A stretch of 64,000 nucleotides of DNA from Fibrobacter succinogenes (GTDB lineage: Bacteria; Fibrobacterota; Fibrobacteria; Fibrobacterales; Fibrobacteraceae). This document shows positions 1 to 6,750 of this stretch, piece after piece. Made by a program: the position numbers and the translations under genes. The notes beneath the pieces were generated by a model. It was not told the origin of the DNA and did no database searches. It saw only the letters and a list, made by a program, of their open reading frames with translations. Location of the stretch: the NCBI GenBank assembly GCA_902779055.1, contig CACZAD010000007.1:124001-188000 (forward strand). The letters are read 5' to 3'. The number at the start of each line of letters is the position of its first letter. Positions within the stretch are counted from its first letter, which is position 1.

Positions 1-2074
1 TACATCCGATAGGGATGGCACTGTCATTTTTGTTGAGGATGAAGAAATAGACTATCGTTGCCTAGATAAAAAGTGGGAAAAAGTTGAGAAATTATCTAGT
101 TCCAGTGATGAAAAGACTTCTTCGTCTTCAAAGAAATCCTCCGATTCGAAGAATAGCTCATCTTCGTCTAAGGAAGAATCGGCTGGGTCTAAGGATAAAT
201 CCTCTTCTTCTAAGAACAGTTCTTCGTCATCGAAGATAACTTCGTCTGATTCAGGCGACAAAAAATCCTCGTCGTCTAAGGCAGTTTCTTCTGATTCTCG
301 CGATAAGTCCAGTAGCTCACAAAAATCAAGTTCTAGTGTCACACCTGAATCGAGTTCTAGTGTTGTTGGTTCTGGAGAAGATGTAAAGACGATTGCAATT
401 AATAAGAAATCCTTTAAGGGGGTTGCTGAAAAGGGACCTTTTGCGGTGGGAAGTACCGTTAAATTGTCTGAACTTGATGGTGAGCTTGATTTAACCGGAA
501 CGAACTTTGAATGGGAAGTGACTGGTAAACAGGGTGGCTATACCTCTCCAAAGGTTACGTTATCTAGTCAATATGCTCAGTTACAAGTCAATGGCAATTA
601 CTATAATGAAAACTTGTTCAAAAATTCAACATCGCCGGTGACTTTGCGTGGTATTGTTGACTTGAAAGATCGAGAAAGCGTAAACATCAATGTGCTGATG
701 CATTTGGCTTATAAGCGTGTGGTCTATCTTTTTACCAAGAGTGGCGAGTATAAAAATGTTCCTGCGGCAAAGGCTGCCGCTGAACAGGAAATCATGAAGG
801 CTTTTGGTTTTGGTGGTGCTAACCATCCTTTTGAGGATTTGACGATTTTTGGTAAAACATCGGACGATGCAAAATTGCTTGCCGCGTCGATTCTTTTGCA
901 GGGAGATTTGGAAGAAACGGATTTGTTGAGTCGTATTACGAGCATTGCTAATAATATTGAAGAAGATGGTACTTGGGACAACAGTGAAAAAATGCGAGTT
1001 TCTATGGCAGACTGGATTATGTCCTATTCGTATGGGATGGTCGGCATTCGCCAGATGCTCGAAGAAATCAATCCTCAAGTACCGGCATTCGAGAAGTATG
1101 TAAGCTTGTTTGTTGGTGAAGCATATGGCTTCGGTGCGTGTACGGATGAAAATGATGGTGATTATGTTCAGCTGAAAAATGGTAATAGCAAGAATCTCGG
1201 TGAATACTATGTCTGTGAAGATAATGTATGGCGAATGATGTTCTCCACTGAAAAACTTTATGAAAGAGCTTGTACTGCCAAGAGGGCTGGAGAGTTTATG
1301 ACGACCCCGCGCAATGAAATTTATATCTGCGATGGGGGTAATGGCTACTGGCGCCCAGCAACGACTTACGACCATCCGAAAGAATACTACATGAATGACG
1401 AAGTGAATTACGGCAAGTTAAAGGATACCCGTGATGGTAAGGAATATAAGACGGTCGTTATTGGTACTCAGACTTGGATGGCTGAAAATCTGAACTATTA
1501 CGATAAGGATAATTATAATTTGGTCGGTAATGCCAAGTGCTATCAGGAAGAAGATAAAAACTGCGATGTTGGAGGTAGGCTTTATTCGTGGACCGCTGCG
1601 ATGAATATCTCTACGAAGTACCGACTCAGTTGGTATGATAAAGATATTCAATATCCGCATCAGGGAATTTGCCCAGATGGTTGGCATATCCCTGATTCTA
1701 CTGAATGGCGTACTTTAGCAGATTATGTCAAAAAGGTAGATGGATCTTCGGGACTTTTGATGTCGTCTAAGGGTTGGAAAGCTTCAAGCTATAAGCCGTC
1801 AACAGACCCCTATGGATTTTCTGTAATTCCTGTGGGCGCCTATTATGGAAGATATGCCGATGCTCATGCGGATTTCAGTCAAACGGAATTTGATGATGAC
1901 GGCTTGTTTGCGAACTTCTGGTCTGCCGAGGAAGGTAAAGAATTTAATTTAGCGGTTTATGTCTTCTTTGATTATAGAAGAGATTATATGTCGATGACTG
2001 CTAGTGTTTATAACGAAAAGGAACGTGGATTTTCTGTTCGCTGCGTAAAGACTGAGGATGAATCCGAAGAGTAG
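1..2074 (+). CDS. FISUMP-domain surface lipoprotein-like protein, 5' truncated
   Basis: The reading frame is open from base 2 and has no start inside the window, so the N-terminus lies upstream. Residues about 25-115 of the visible part form a Ser/Lys/Asp/Glu-rich linker with repeated SSSSSK-type runs. A globular middle part follows, with the segment KGPFAVGSTVKLSELDG that resembles a recurring Fibrobacter surface-protein element. The last ~180 residues begin with DGKEYKTVVIGTQTWMAENL and end with GFSVRCVK, the hallmark of the Fibrobacter succinogenes major paralogous (FISUMP) domain. These proteins are usually secreted or outer-membrane lipoproteins of unknown function; binding or scaffolding is inference. 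An internal ATG at 446 is not the start, because the upstream frame codes for the linker without interruption. The stop is followed closely by the queF promoter. Confidence 0.85.
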   Translation, partial: TSDRDGTVIFVEDEEIDYRCLDKKWEKVEKLSSSSDEKTSSSSKKSSDSKNSSSSSKEESAGSKDKSSSSKNSSSSSKITSSDSGDKKSSSSKAVSSDSRDKSSSSQKSSSSVTPESSSSVVGSGEDVKTIAINKKSFKGVAEKGPFAVGSTVKLSELDGELDLTGTNFEWEVTGKQGGYTSPKVTLSSQYAQLQVNGNYYNENLFKNSTSPVTLRGIVDLKDRESVNINVLMHLAYKRVVYLFTKSGEYKNVPAAKAAAEQEIMKAFGFGGANHPFEDLTIFGKTSDDAKLLAASILLQGDLEETDLLSRITSIANNIEEDGTWDNSEKMRVSMADWIMSYSYGMVGIRQMLEEINPQVPAFEKYVSLFVGEAYGFGACTDENDGDYVQLKNGNSKNLGEYYVCEDNVWRMMFSTEKLYERACTAKRAGEFMTTPRNEIYICDGGNGYWRPATTYDHPKEYYMNDEVNYGKLKDTRDGKEYKTVVIGTQTWMAENLNYYDKDNYNLVGNAKCYQEEDKNCDVGGRLYSWTAAMNISTKYRLSWYDKDIQYPHQGICPDGWHIPDSTEWRTLADYVKKVDGSSGLLMSSKGWKASSYKPSTDPYGFSVIPVGAYYGRYADAHADFSQTEFDDDGLFANFWSAEEGKEFNLAVYVFFDYRRDYMSMTASVYNEKERGFSVRCVKTEDESEE

Positions 2075-2081
2075 TCCTTTT

Positions 2082-2108
2082 TTTGAAGTGCGAAATTTTC
2101 TATCTTTG
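2082..2108 (+). promoter_or_regulatory. Putative Bacteroidetes-like promoter of queF
   Basis: TATCTTTG at 2101-2108 matches the Bacteroidetes -7 consensus TAnnTTTG. A TTTG lies at 2082-2085, 15 bases upstream, a little closer than the usual 19-21 spacing. Transcription would start near 2114, just ahead of the hairpin at 2120-2142. The assignment rests on motif only. Confidence 0.45.
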
Positions 2109-2117
2109 CGTTCAAAT

Positions 2118-2160
2118 CTGTCAGTTCGAAACCCATCCTGACTTAAAACAAAACTAGGAG
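2118..2160 (+). promoter_or_regulatory. Candidate preQ1-I riboswitch in the queF leader
   Basis: A five-base-pair stem (GTCAG 2120-2124 with CTGAC 2138-2142) encloses a 13-base loop containing AAACCC and ending in C directly before the 3' stem strand, the position of the preQ1-contacting C in class I aptamers. An A-rich tail with CAAAACTAGG follows and contains the ribosome binding site of queF. The tail closely resembles that of the Thermoanaerobacter tengcongensis aptamer as I recall it. The pseudoknot pairing is not clean here. Known preQ1-I riboswitches control queuosine genes, which fits the downstream queF and transporter. Confidence 0.4.
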
Positions 2161-2165
2161 ACTTT

Positions 2166-2642
2166 ATGCGTTCAGAAGCTGAACTCGAAGGCGTTACGCT
2201 GCTCGGCAACAACAAGACCCAGTACAAGACCACTTACAGCCCCGAAGTGCTCGAAAAGTTCCCGAACAAGCATCCGGGTAACGATTACATGGTCACGTTC
2301 AACTGCCCGGAATTCACGAGCCTTTGCCCGAAAACCGGTCAGCCGGACTTTGCCGAAATCAAGATCAACTACATTCCGGACCAGTATTTGGTGGAATCCA
2401 AGTCGCTTAAGCTTTACATGTTCTCGTTCCGCAATCACGGGGATTTCCACGAAGACTGCGTGAACATCATCATGAAGGACTTGGTGAAATTGCTTGACCC
2501 TAAGTACATTGAAGTCGAAGGCATCTTTATGCCGCGCGGAGGCATTTCGCTTTATCCGTTCGCCAATTACGGCAAGTCCGGTACTGAATTCGAAGCTATC
2601 GCCAAGACGCGCCTTTTTGCTGCGATTGACAGGAGGAAGTAA
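2166..2642 (+). CDS. queF: NADPH-dependent 7-cyano-7-deazaguanine reductase QueF
   Basis: QueF reduces preQ0 (7-cyano-7-deazaguanine) to preQ1 with NADPH, a late cytosolic step of queuosine synthesis. The 158-residue length fits the short unimodular (type I) QueF. The catalytic pocket is visible as FTSLCP with Cys54, followed by QPDFAE with Asp61. The family signature [16 protein letters not shown] sits at residues 77-92. The ATG at 2166 is preceded by CTAGGAG at good spacing. The stop lies two bases before the GTG of the membrane transporter, so the two are cotranscribed and probably translationally coupled. The leader may carry a preQ1 riboswitch. Identity is secure from motifs and length. 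Confidence 0.96.
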   Translation: MRSEAELEGVTLLGNNKTQYKTTYSPEVLEKFPNKHPGNDYMVTFNCPEFTSLCPKTGQPDFAEIKINYIPDQYLVESKSLKLYMFSFRNHGDFHEDCVNIIMKDLVKLLDPKYIEVEGIFMPRGGISLYPFANYGKSGTEFEAIAKTRLFAAIDRRK

Positions 2643-2644
2643 TC

Positions 2645-3355
2645 GTGCAAAACGAACTTCTTATGATTGCCTCCATTTTCGTTTTCTTTGGAGGTCTCGT
2701 CGCTTTCTTCCGCTTCTTTGGCAAGCAGGGCATTTTCGCCTGGACGGTCATCGCGACAATTGCCGCGAATATCGAAGTTTTGATTCTCGTTCACGCGTTC
2801 GGGCTTGATACGACGCTCGGTAACGTCATCTTCGCATCGTCATTCCTGGCGACCGATATGATGAGCGAAATCTATGGCAAAAAAGAGGCGAGTCGCTGCG
2901 TGAAAATCGGCATCCTCGCAAACGTGACCTTCATTCTCATTTCGCAGAGCTGGTTTTTGTATATCCCGGCTGCAGGCGATACGATGGCCGAACCGATCCA
3001 TACGGTGTTTTCGAATACGCCGCGCGTGATGCTGGCGAGCTTGTTTGCCTACGCCGTCTGTGAAATGTTTGACGTTTGGGCGTATCACGCTTGGTGGAAG
3101 TGGACTGCTAAAAAGTTCAAGGATAAGCGGGGTTACCTGTGGATCCGCAACAACGGGTCGACTCTTGTAAGCCAGCTGATGAATGTGCTTGTGTTCAACT
3201 TGCTTGCGTTTGCGGGCGTTTTCCCGTGGAATACCATTGGCGAAATTCTCGTGTTCGGCTATGGCATATTTGTCGTCACGACACTTATGGATACGCCGTT
3301 TGTGTACCTTGCCCGCCGCATCTCCGAAAAGCATCCGGAACTGCTGAAAGACTAG
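2645..3355 (+). CDS. Queuosine precursor transporter, VUT/YhhQ (DUF165) family
   Basis: A multi-pass inner-membrane protein of 236 residues with about six hydrophobic segments. Family-typical elements include FASSFLATDMMSEIYGKKEA in the first half and WIRNNGSTLVSQ in the second. VUT/YhhQ proteins import queuosine precursors such as preQ0 or preQ1. Adjacency to queF supports that role: the cell could both make and salvage the base. The start is GTG at 2645, with AGGAGGAAG inside the end of queF as ribosome binding site. A hairpin with a T-run follows the stop. The exact substrate cannot be told from sequence. Confidence 0.9.
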   Translation: MQNELLMIASIFVFFGGLVAFFRFFGKQGIFAWTVIATIAANIEVLILVHAFGLDTTLGNVIFASSFLATDMMSEIYGKKEASRCVKIGILANVTFILISQSWFLYIPAAGDTMAEPIHTVFSNTPRVMLASLFAYAVCEMFDVWAYHAWWKWTAKKFKDKRGYLWIRNNGSTLVSQLMNVLVFNLLAFAGVFPWNTIGEILVFGYGIFVVTTLMDTPFVYLARRISEKHPELLKD

Positions 3356-3360
3356 ACTAG

Positions 3361-3409
3361 TCATCCCGGCCTTTTTGTCACCCCGGACTAGTTCCGGGGT
3401 CGCCTTTTT
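3361..3409 (+). terminator. Terminator after the queF operon, within a GTCATCCCGG-type repeat
   Basis: CCCCGGA and TCCGGGG pair at 3381-3399 around a short loop, followed by a T-run at 3405-3409. The surrounding TCATCCCGGC...GTCACCCCGG matches the dispersed palindromic repeats seen near 23.3 and 46.1-46.2 kb, so a mobile palindrome may serve as the terminator. Confidence 0.7.
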
Positions 3410-3413
3410 ATAG

Positions 3414-3433
3414 AAAAATCCCGCTTTCGCGGG
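3414..3433 (-). terminator. Terminator of the 3444-4229 gene
   Basis: CCCGC 3420-3424 pairs with GCGGG 3429-3433. Read on the minus strand it is followed by five T residues (A-run 3414-3418 on the plus strand). Confidence 0.7.
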
Positions 3434-3443
3434 AACTTCGTCA

Positions 3444-4229
3444 TTAAAATTCGATTCCAAATTTTAGGCTGGCGTCACCGTAGAACAACTGATCGACGTG
3501 TTTGGCGTACTCGATGCTTACCCCAGCTTGGAGCGAAAAGTCAATAAAAAATCTATTGGGGAAACGTAATGTATAGCCACCGGTTGTTGCTATAGTATAT
3601 ACGGCAAAATGTGGTGGGTAACGATTATAATGGTCGTAATCGTAATCGTGATCGTAACCGTATTCGGATTCGGTATCAAAAGCTGCGGTTTCAAGCAGAA
3701 GGCCTGCGTGCCAGTTTCCGTGGGTCGTCGCGAACAATTTGCTGAATTCCAGTCCAAAGCCGACGCCATTGTCATAATTGCGACGGCCGAGGTCTTTGGC
3801 TAGAGGAAATTCTTTGTGATAGATTCTTACGTGGGTCTTGATATCGAAATTCATACCCATACGGATAGACATACCGACCATCGGTCCCCATTGGGCACAA
3901 CCTAGCGGATCCATCCAGAAGCCGAGTTTTGTTTCCCTAGCCTTGGTCCACCAGACGGAATTAGGATTTTTATCAGGGGTGGTGGACTTTTCTTGGTTGA
4001 AAATTTCCTTTGAACCGTTTTTGTAGCGAATTTCGCTGATAGATTCTTTCTTGGCGGTGTAAGTCGGGCCGTCTGGATTGTCGAATTTCTTATAATGGAT
4101 GGAGTTGTCGTCGACTTCAAGGACCTTGGCGTCGATGCTTGTTCCGTTTTTTAGGATGACAATGTCCTGTGCGAACGACGGAATGGCGAAAGCGGCGGCC
4201 AATGCGAGTGAGAGTAGTGTTTTTCTCAT
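3444..4229 (-). CDS. Secreted hypothetical protein, probable outer-membrane barrel
   Basis: A 261-residue protein with a clear signal peptide (MRKTLLSLALAAAFAIPSFA, cleavage after SFA). The first ~75 mature residues carry DIVILKNGTSIDAKVLEV and EIRYKNGSKEIF, a small beta domain common in Bacteroidetes/FCB proteins in which a D-IVLKNG strand is followed by a K-YKKFDNPDGP strand. The remainder has alternating aromatic strands (GVGFGLEFSKLF, AGLLLETAAF, GGYTLRFPNRFFIDFSLQAG) and ends in KFGIEF, as expected for a small outer-membrane barrel ending in Phe. A Tyr/Asp-rich loop sits near residue 195. Function is unknown. It stands alone with its own terminator, divergent from the lipoprotein gene at 4417. 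Confidence 0.75.
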   Translation of the reverse strand: MRKTLLSLALAAAFAIPSFAQDIVILKNGTSIDAKVLEVDDNSIHYKKFDNPDGPTYTAKKESISEIRYKNGSKEIFNQEKSTTPDKNPNSVWWTKARETKLGFWMDPLGCAQWGPMVGMSIRMGMNFDIKTHVRIYHKEFPLAKDLGRRNYDNGVGFGLEFSKLFATTHGNWHAGLLLETAAFDTESEYGYDHDYDYDHYNRYPPHFAVYTIATTGGYTLRFPNRFFIDFSLQAGVSIEYAKHVDQLFYGDASLKFGIEF

Positions 4230-4416
4230 AAAAGTTCCTAGTTAAGGGGCGTTTTTAAATTTGCTGAATTGTAAAAAAAAAACTAACACATGTAAACTAC
4301 ACGAATGTGCAATTTGAACCCGCTTGAATTTAACGCTGTGTGATATAGCTTAATTCTTTTGAACGTTTAAATTTGTATATTATAGACCGTTAAACTTAAA
4401 ATGAGAAGAGGATTTT

Positions 4417-4842
4417 ATGAAGTTTTCCCACGCTTTGCTCTTGGCTAGCTCCCTTGCTTTCTTTGCTTGCGGTGATGAAGAAGATTCTCCGGCAGGTCCG
4501 TCCACTCCGACGACCGATTGCTCCGTTTCGGGTGGAATTAAGATTGTTTCTCCGGCTGGTGGTGAAAAGTTCAAGGTCGGCGAAGAAATTACCGTTGTTT
4601 TTGGAACGGATGTTGTAGACGGCAGCTATCGAATCTTGTTTAAGAACGGTGCCGATGATCCTGGTGAGGATCTTGGCGATGATTCTTTCGACGCGGTAAT
4701 GGATGGCAAGACTTGTAATGAATACAAGATCAAGCTTGATGCCGATATTGTTGTGCCGACCAAGAACGGCATTATCCGTGTCATGCCGTATGGTCATCAA
4801 AATAAGTTCAAGGACTCTAAGACCTTCACTGTCAGCGAATAA
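4417..4842 (+). CDS. Small lipoprotein with a Ser-Pro-Gly-Gly-Glu beta domain
   Basis: A 141-residue protein starting MKFSHALLLASSLAFFACGD, a lipoprotein signal with lipobox AFFAC, so it is membrane anchored through Cys18. The rest is one beta-rich domain opening with IVSPAGGEKFKVGEEITVVF, a motif seen in Ig-like or fungal KRE9-type surface domains. No enzyme motif is visible. AGAAGAGG precedes the ATG, and TATATT near 4376 is a plausible -10 element. The stop shares its last base with the epimerase ATG (TAATG), so the genes are coupled although their products look unrelated. Function is unknown. Confidence 0.75.
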   Translation: MKFSHALLLASSLAFFACGDEEDSPAGPSTPTTDCSVSGGIKIVSPAGGEKFKVGEEITVVFGTDVVDGSYRILFKNGADDPGEDLGDDSFDAVMDGKTCNEYKIKLDADIVVPTKNGIIRVMPYGHQNKFKDSKTFTVSE

Positions 4843-5918
4843 TGAACTTCAGGTTCAACGATTCTAGCATCACCGTAGCCATTGTCGGCTGCGGTGGCTT
4901 TATTGGTTGCCATCTTCTCGATGCTATCTTGACGCGCACTCAGTGGCGCGTTTTTGGCGTAGATTTAGATTTTTACAGGATCCAGCACAGGCTAAATGAC
5001 GAACGTTGTGAGTTCATGGTCGCTGACCTGGCCGATAAAAACGTCGTTGAACGTATTGCAAAATATCCGGTGGTCGTGAACCTGGCGGCTATTTGTACGC
5101 CGAGCCGCTATATGGCGGAGGCTCCAGAAGTCATCCGCAGCAATTACGATCATCCGGCAGCATTGGCTGATGCCTGTGCAAAGTCGGGCTCCTGGCTGAT
5201 CCATTTTTCGACGTCCGAAATTTACGGCCGTACGTCTGCGGATTCCGGCCTGCTTGTCGAAGACGAAACCGAACTGACGTTTGGTCCTGTGACGGCAAGC
5301 CGTTGGAGCTATGCGACTGCGAAACTCCTTACGGAGCGGTATATTGCGGGACTCCAGAATTTAAAGTGGACGGTCGTTCGTCCGTTCAATTTTGTTGGTC
5401 CGTATATGGACTACATGCCTGGTGTCGATGGTAACGGTATTCCGCGTGTGCTTGCGAATTTCTCGTCGGCCCTTGTCCGCGGTGAACCGCTCAAGCTCGT
5501 GAATGGCGGTGTGGCCAAGCGCAGTTTTACGTCGGTTTTCGATGCCATTGATTTCCTGTTCGCACTTTTTGATGTGGGGCAGATGGGGCTAGTCACAGAC
5601 GATGTTGCCAAAGTCGAGAACTCGCCGTTTTCGCAGGCGTTTAACGTCGGGAATCCGGATAACGAAATTACGATTGCCGAACTTGCCTGGAAAATGCGAC
5701 AGATTTTCACAGAAATCAAGGGCGTGAGTATGGATTCTATTCCCGAGCCCGAAGTTGTTTCGGGAGTGGAGTATTATGGCGAAGGCTATGATGATTCCAT
5801 GCGTCGCTTGCCCTCGGTCGACAAGGCGGAGCGAATCTTGAATTTCAAGGCGCAGACTCCTCTCGACGTCGTCTTGCGGGAATCGTTGACCTGGTTCGTT
5901 GGGCATTATGGCTCCTGA
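4842..5918 (+). CDS. NAD-dependent sugar epimerase/dehydratase (extended SDR)
   Basis: A 358-residue cytosolic extended short-chain dehydrogenase. The Rossmann motif is GCGGFIG at residues 16-22, an Asp follows in GVDLDFYR, and the catalytic YATAK comes after HFSTSEIYG. NLAAICTPSRYM and FNFVGPYMDYMPG resemble the decarboxylase half of ArnA and UDP-xylose synthases, so the substrate is probably a UDP-sugar or UDP-glucuronate. The precise reaction (epimerase or decarboxylase) is inference. The start overlaps the preceding stop by one base, and the stop overlaps the following glycosyltransferase by 11 bases. The three genes form an operon, probably modifying an envelope glycolipid or glycan. Confidence 0.85.
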   Translation: MNFRFNDSSITVAIVGCGGFIGCHLLDAILTRTQWRVFGVDLDFYRIQHRLNDERCEFMVADLADKNVVERIAKYPVVVNLAAICTPSRYMAEAPEVIRSNYDHPAALADACAKSGSWLIHFSTSEIYGRTSADSGLLVEDETELTFGPVTASRWSYATAKLLTERYIAGLQNLKWTVVRPFNFVGPYMDYMPGVDGNGIPRVLANFSSALVRGEPLKLVNGGVAKRSFTSVFDAIDFLFALFDVGQMGLVTDDVAKVENSPFSQAFNVGNPDNEITIAELAWKMRQIFTEIKGVSMDSIPEPEVVSGVEYYGEGYDDSMRRLPSVDKAERILNFKAQTPLDVVLRESLTWFVGHYGS

Positions 5919-6669
5919 TTACTTCATCTTCGTTCCTGCATATAACGTCGAAAAAACGTTAGGTGAAGTTCTCTCAAAAATTGAAGTCTCTGTTTTATCG
6001 CGTGCACGGGTGCTTGTTGTGGATGATGGCTCGCGGGACGGGACCGCACAGGTGTTCGAACGCTTTATGAGTGCTGAATGTGCCGGAAATGCGCACTATT
6101 CGGAAAATGCGCGCAACCTCAAAAATCATTTTGAATATTTAAGGTTTGAACAAAATAGCGGCTACGGCGCAGTTGTCAAGAAGGGAATCGCCGAAGGTGT
6201 CGCCTCTGGGGCGAAGTATGTCGCTTGTTTGCACGGCGATGGTCAATACCCTGCTGAAAAATTGCGTACATTTTTGGATGAAATGGAACGCTGTAATTTG
6301 GACTTGTTGCAAGGGTCTCGCCATGCGGTTGCGGGTGGCGCGAAGGTCGGCAACATGCCTTTTTACAAGCGACTTGGCGGTGCGTTCCTCACGGCGCTTG
6401 AAAATAAAGTGTTCCGCGTAAAGCTCACGGACCGTCACAGCGGCTTTATTGTTTATTCGTCAAAATTCTTGAAGACGGTGGATCTGGATCGTTTGAGTCC
6501 GTCGTTTGACATCGACTTGGAACTGATTTCCATTGCTGATGCGCGAGGCTTTGAACTTGCCGAACTCCCAATCCCCACGCGGTACGCCGACGAGGTGTCG
6601 AATCTGAACGTGGTGACATACGGGTTGCGTGTACTCCGGCAGATTTGGCGGAGAATGAAAATTCGATAA
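5908..6669 (+). CDS. Family 2 glycosyltransferase (polyprenyl-phosphate type)
   Basis: A GT2 enzyme of 253 residues. It opens with YFIFVPAYNVEKTL, has the nucleotide-binding VVDDGSRDGT and the metal-binding acidic HGDGQYPAEK, and continues with DLLQGSRH and DRHSGFIVYS. The layout resembles dolichyl or undecaprenyl-phosphate mannosyl/glucosyl transferases, without the C-terminal membrane anchor some of them have. It ends in a basic tail (RQIWRRMKIR) that could touch the membrane. I chose ATG 5908; an in-frame TTG at 5899 would add three residues. It overlaps the epimerase gene by 11 bases and ends at a strong bidirectional terminator. The transferred sugar is unknown. Confidence 0.85.
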   Translation: MAPDYFIFVPAYNVEKTLGEVLSKIEVSVLSRARVLVVDDGSRDGTAQVFERFMSAECAGNAHYSENARNLKNHFEYLRFEQNSGYGAVVKKGIAEGVASGAKYVACLHGDGQYPAEKLRTFLDEMERCNLDLLQGSRHAVAGGAKVGNMPFYKRLGGAFLTALENKVFRVKLTDRHSGFIVYSSKFLKTVDLDRLSPSFDIDLELISIADARGFELAELPIPTRYADEVSNLNVVTYGLRVLRQIWRRMKIR

Positions 6670-6688
6670 AAAAGACGGCTCGAAAAAA

Positions 6689-6718
6689 AACGGCTCGCTT
6701 TGGGGCGAACCGTTTTTT
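6689..6718. terminator. Bidirectional terminator between GT2 and GH30 genes
   Basis: AACGG with CCGTT and TCGC with GCGA form a long stem. It is flanked by an A-run at 6683-6690 and a T-run at 6713-6718, so it can end both converging transcripts. Confidence 0.85.
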
Positions 6719-6750
6719 AATGGCGTATTGCGAACAGCGTTGTTGTGCGT

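Noticed and set aside
626..1375. A 249-residue minus-strand frame in the FISUMP gene
   Set aside because: No start context or motif; the plus strand carries the conserved Fibrobacter domain in one continuous frame.
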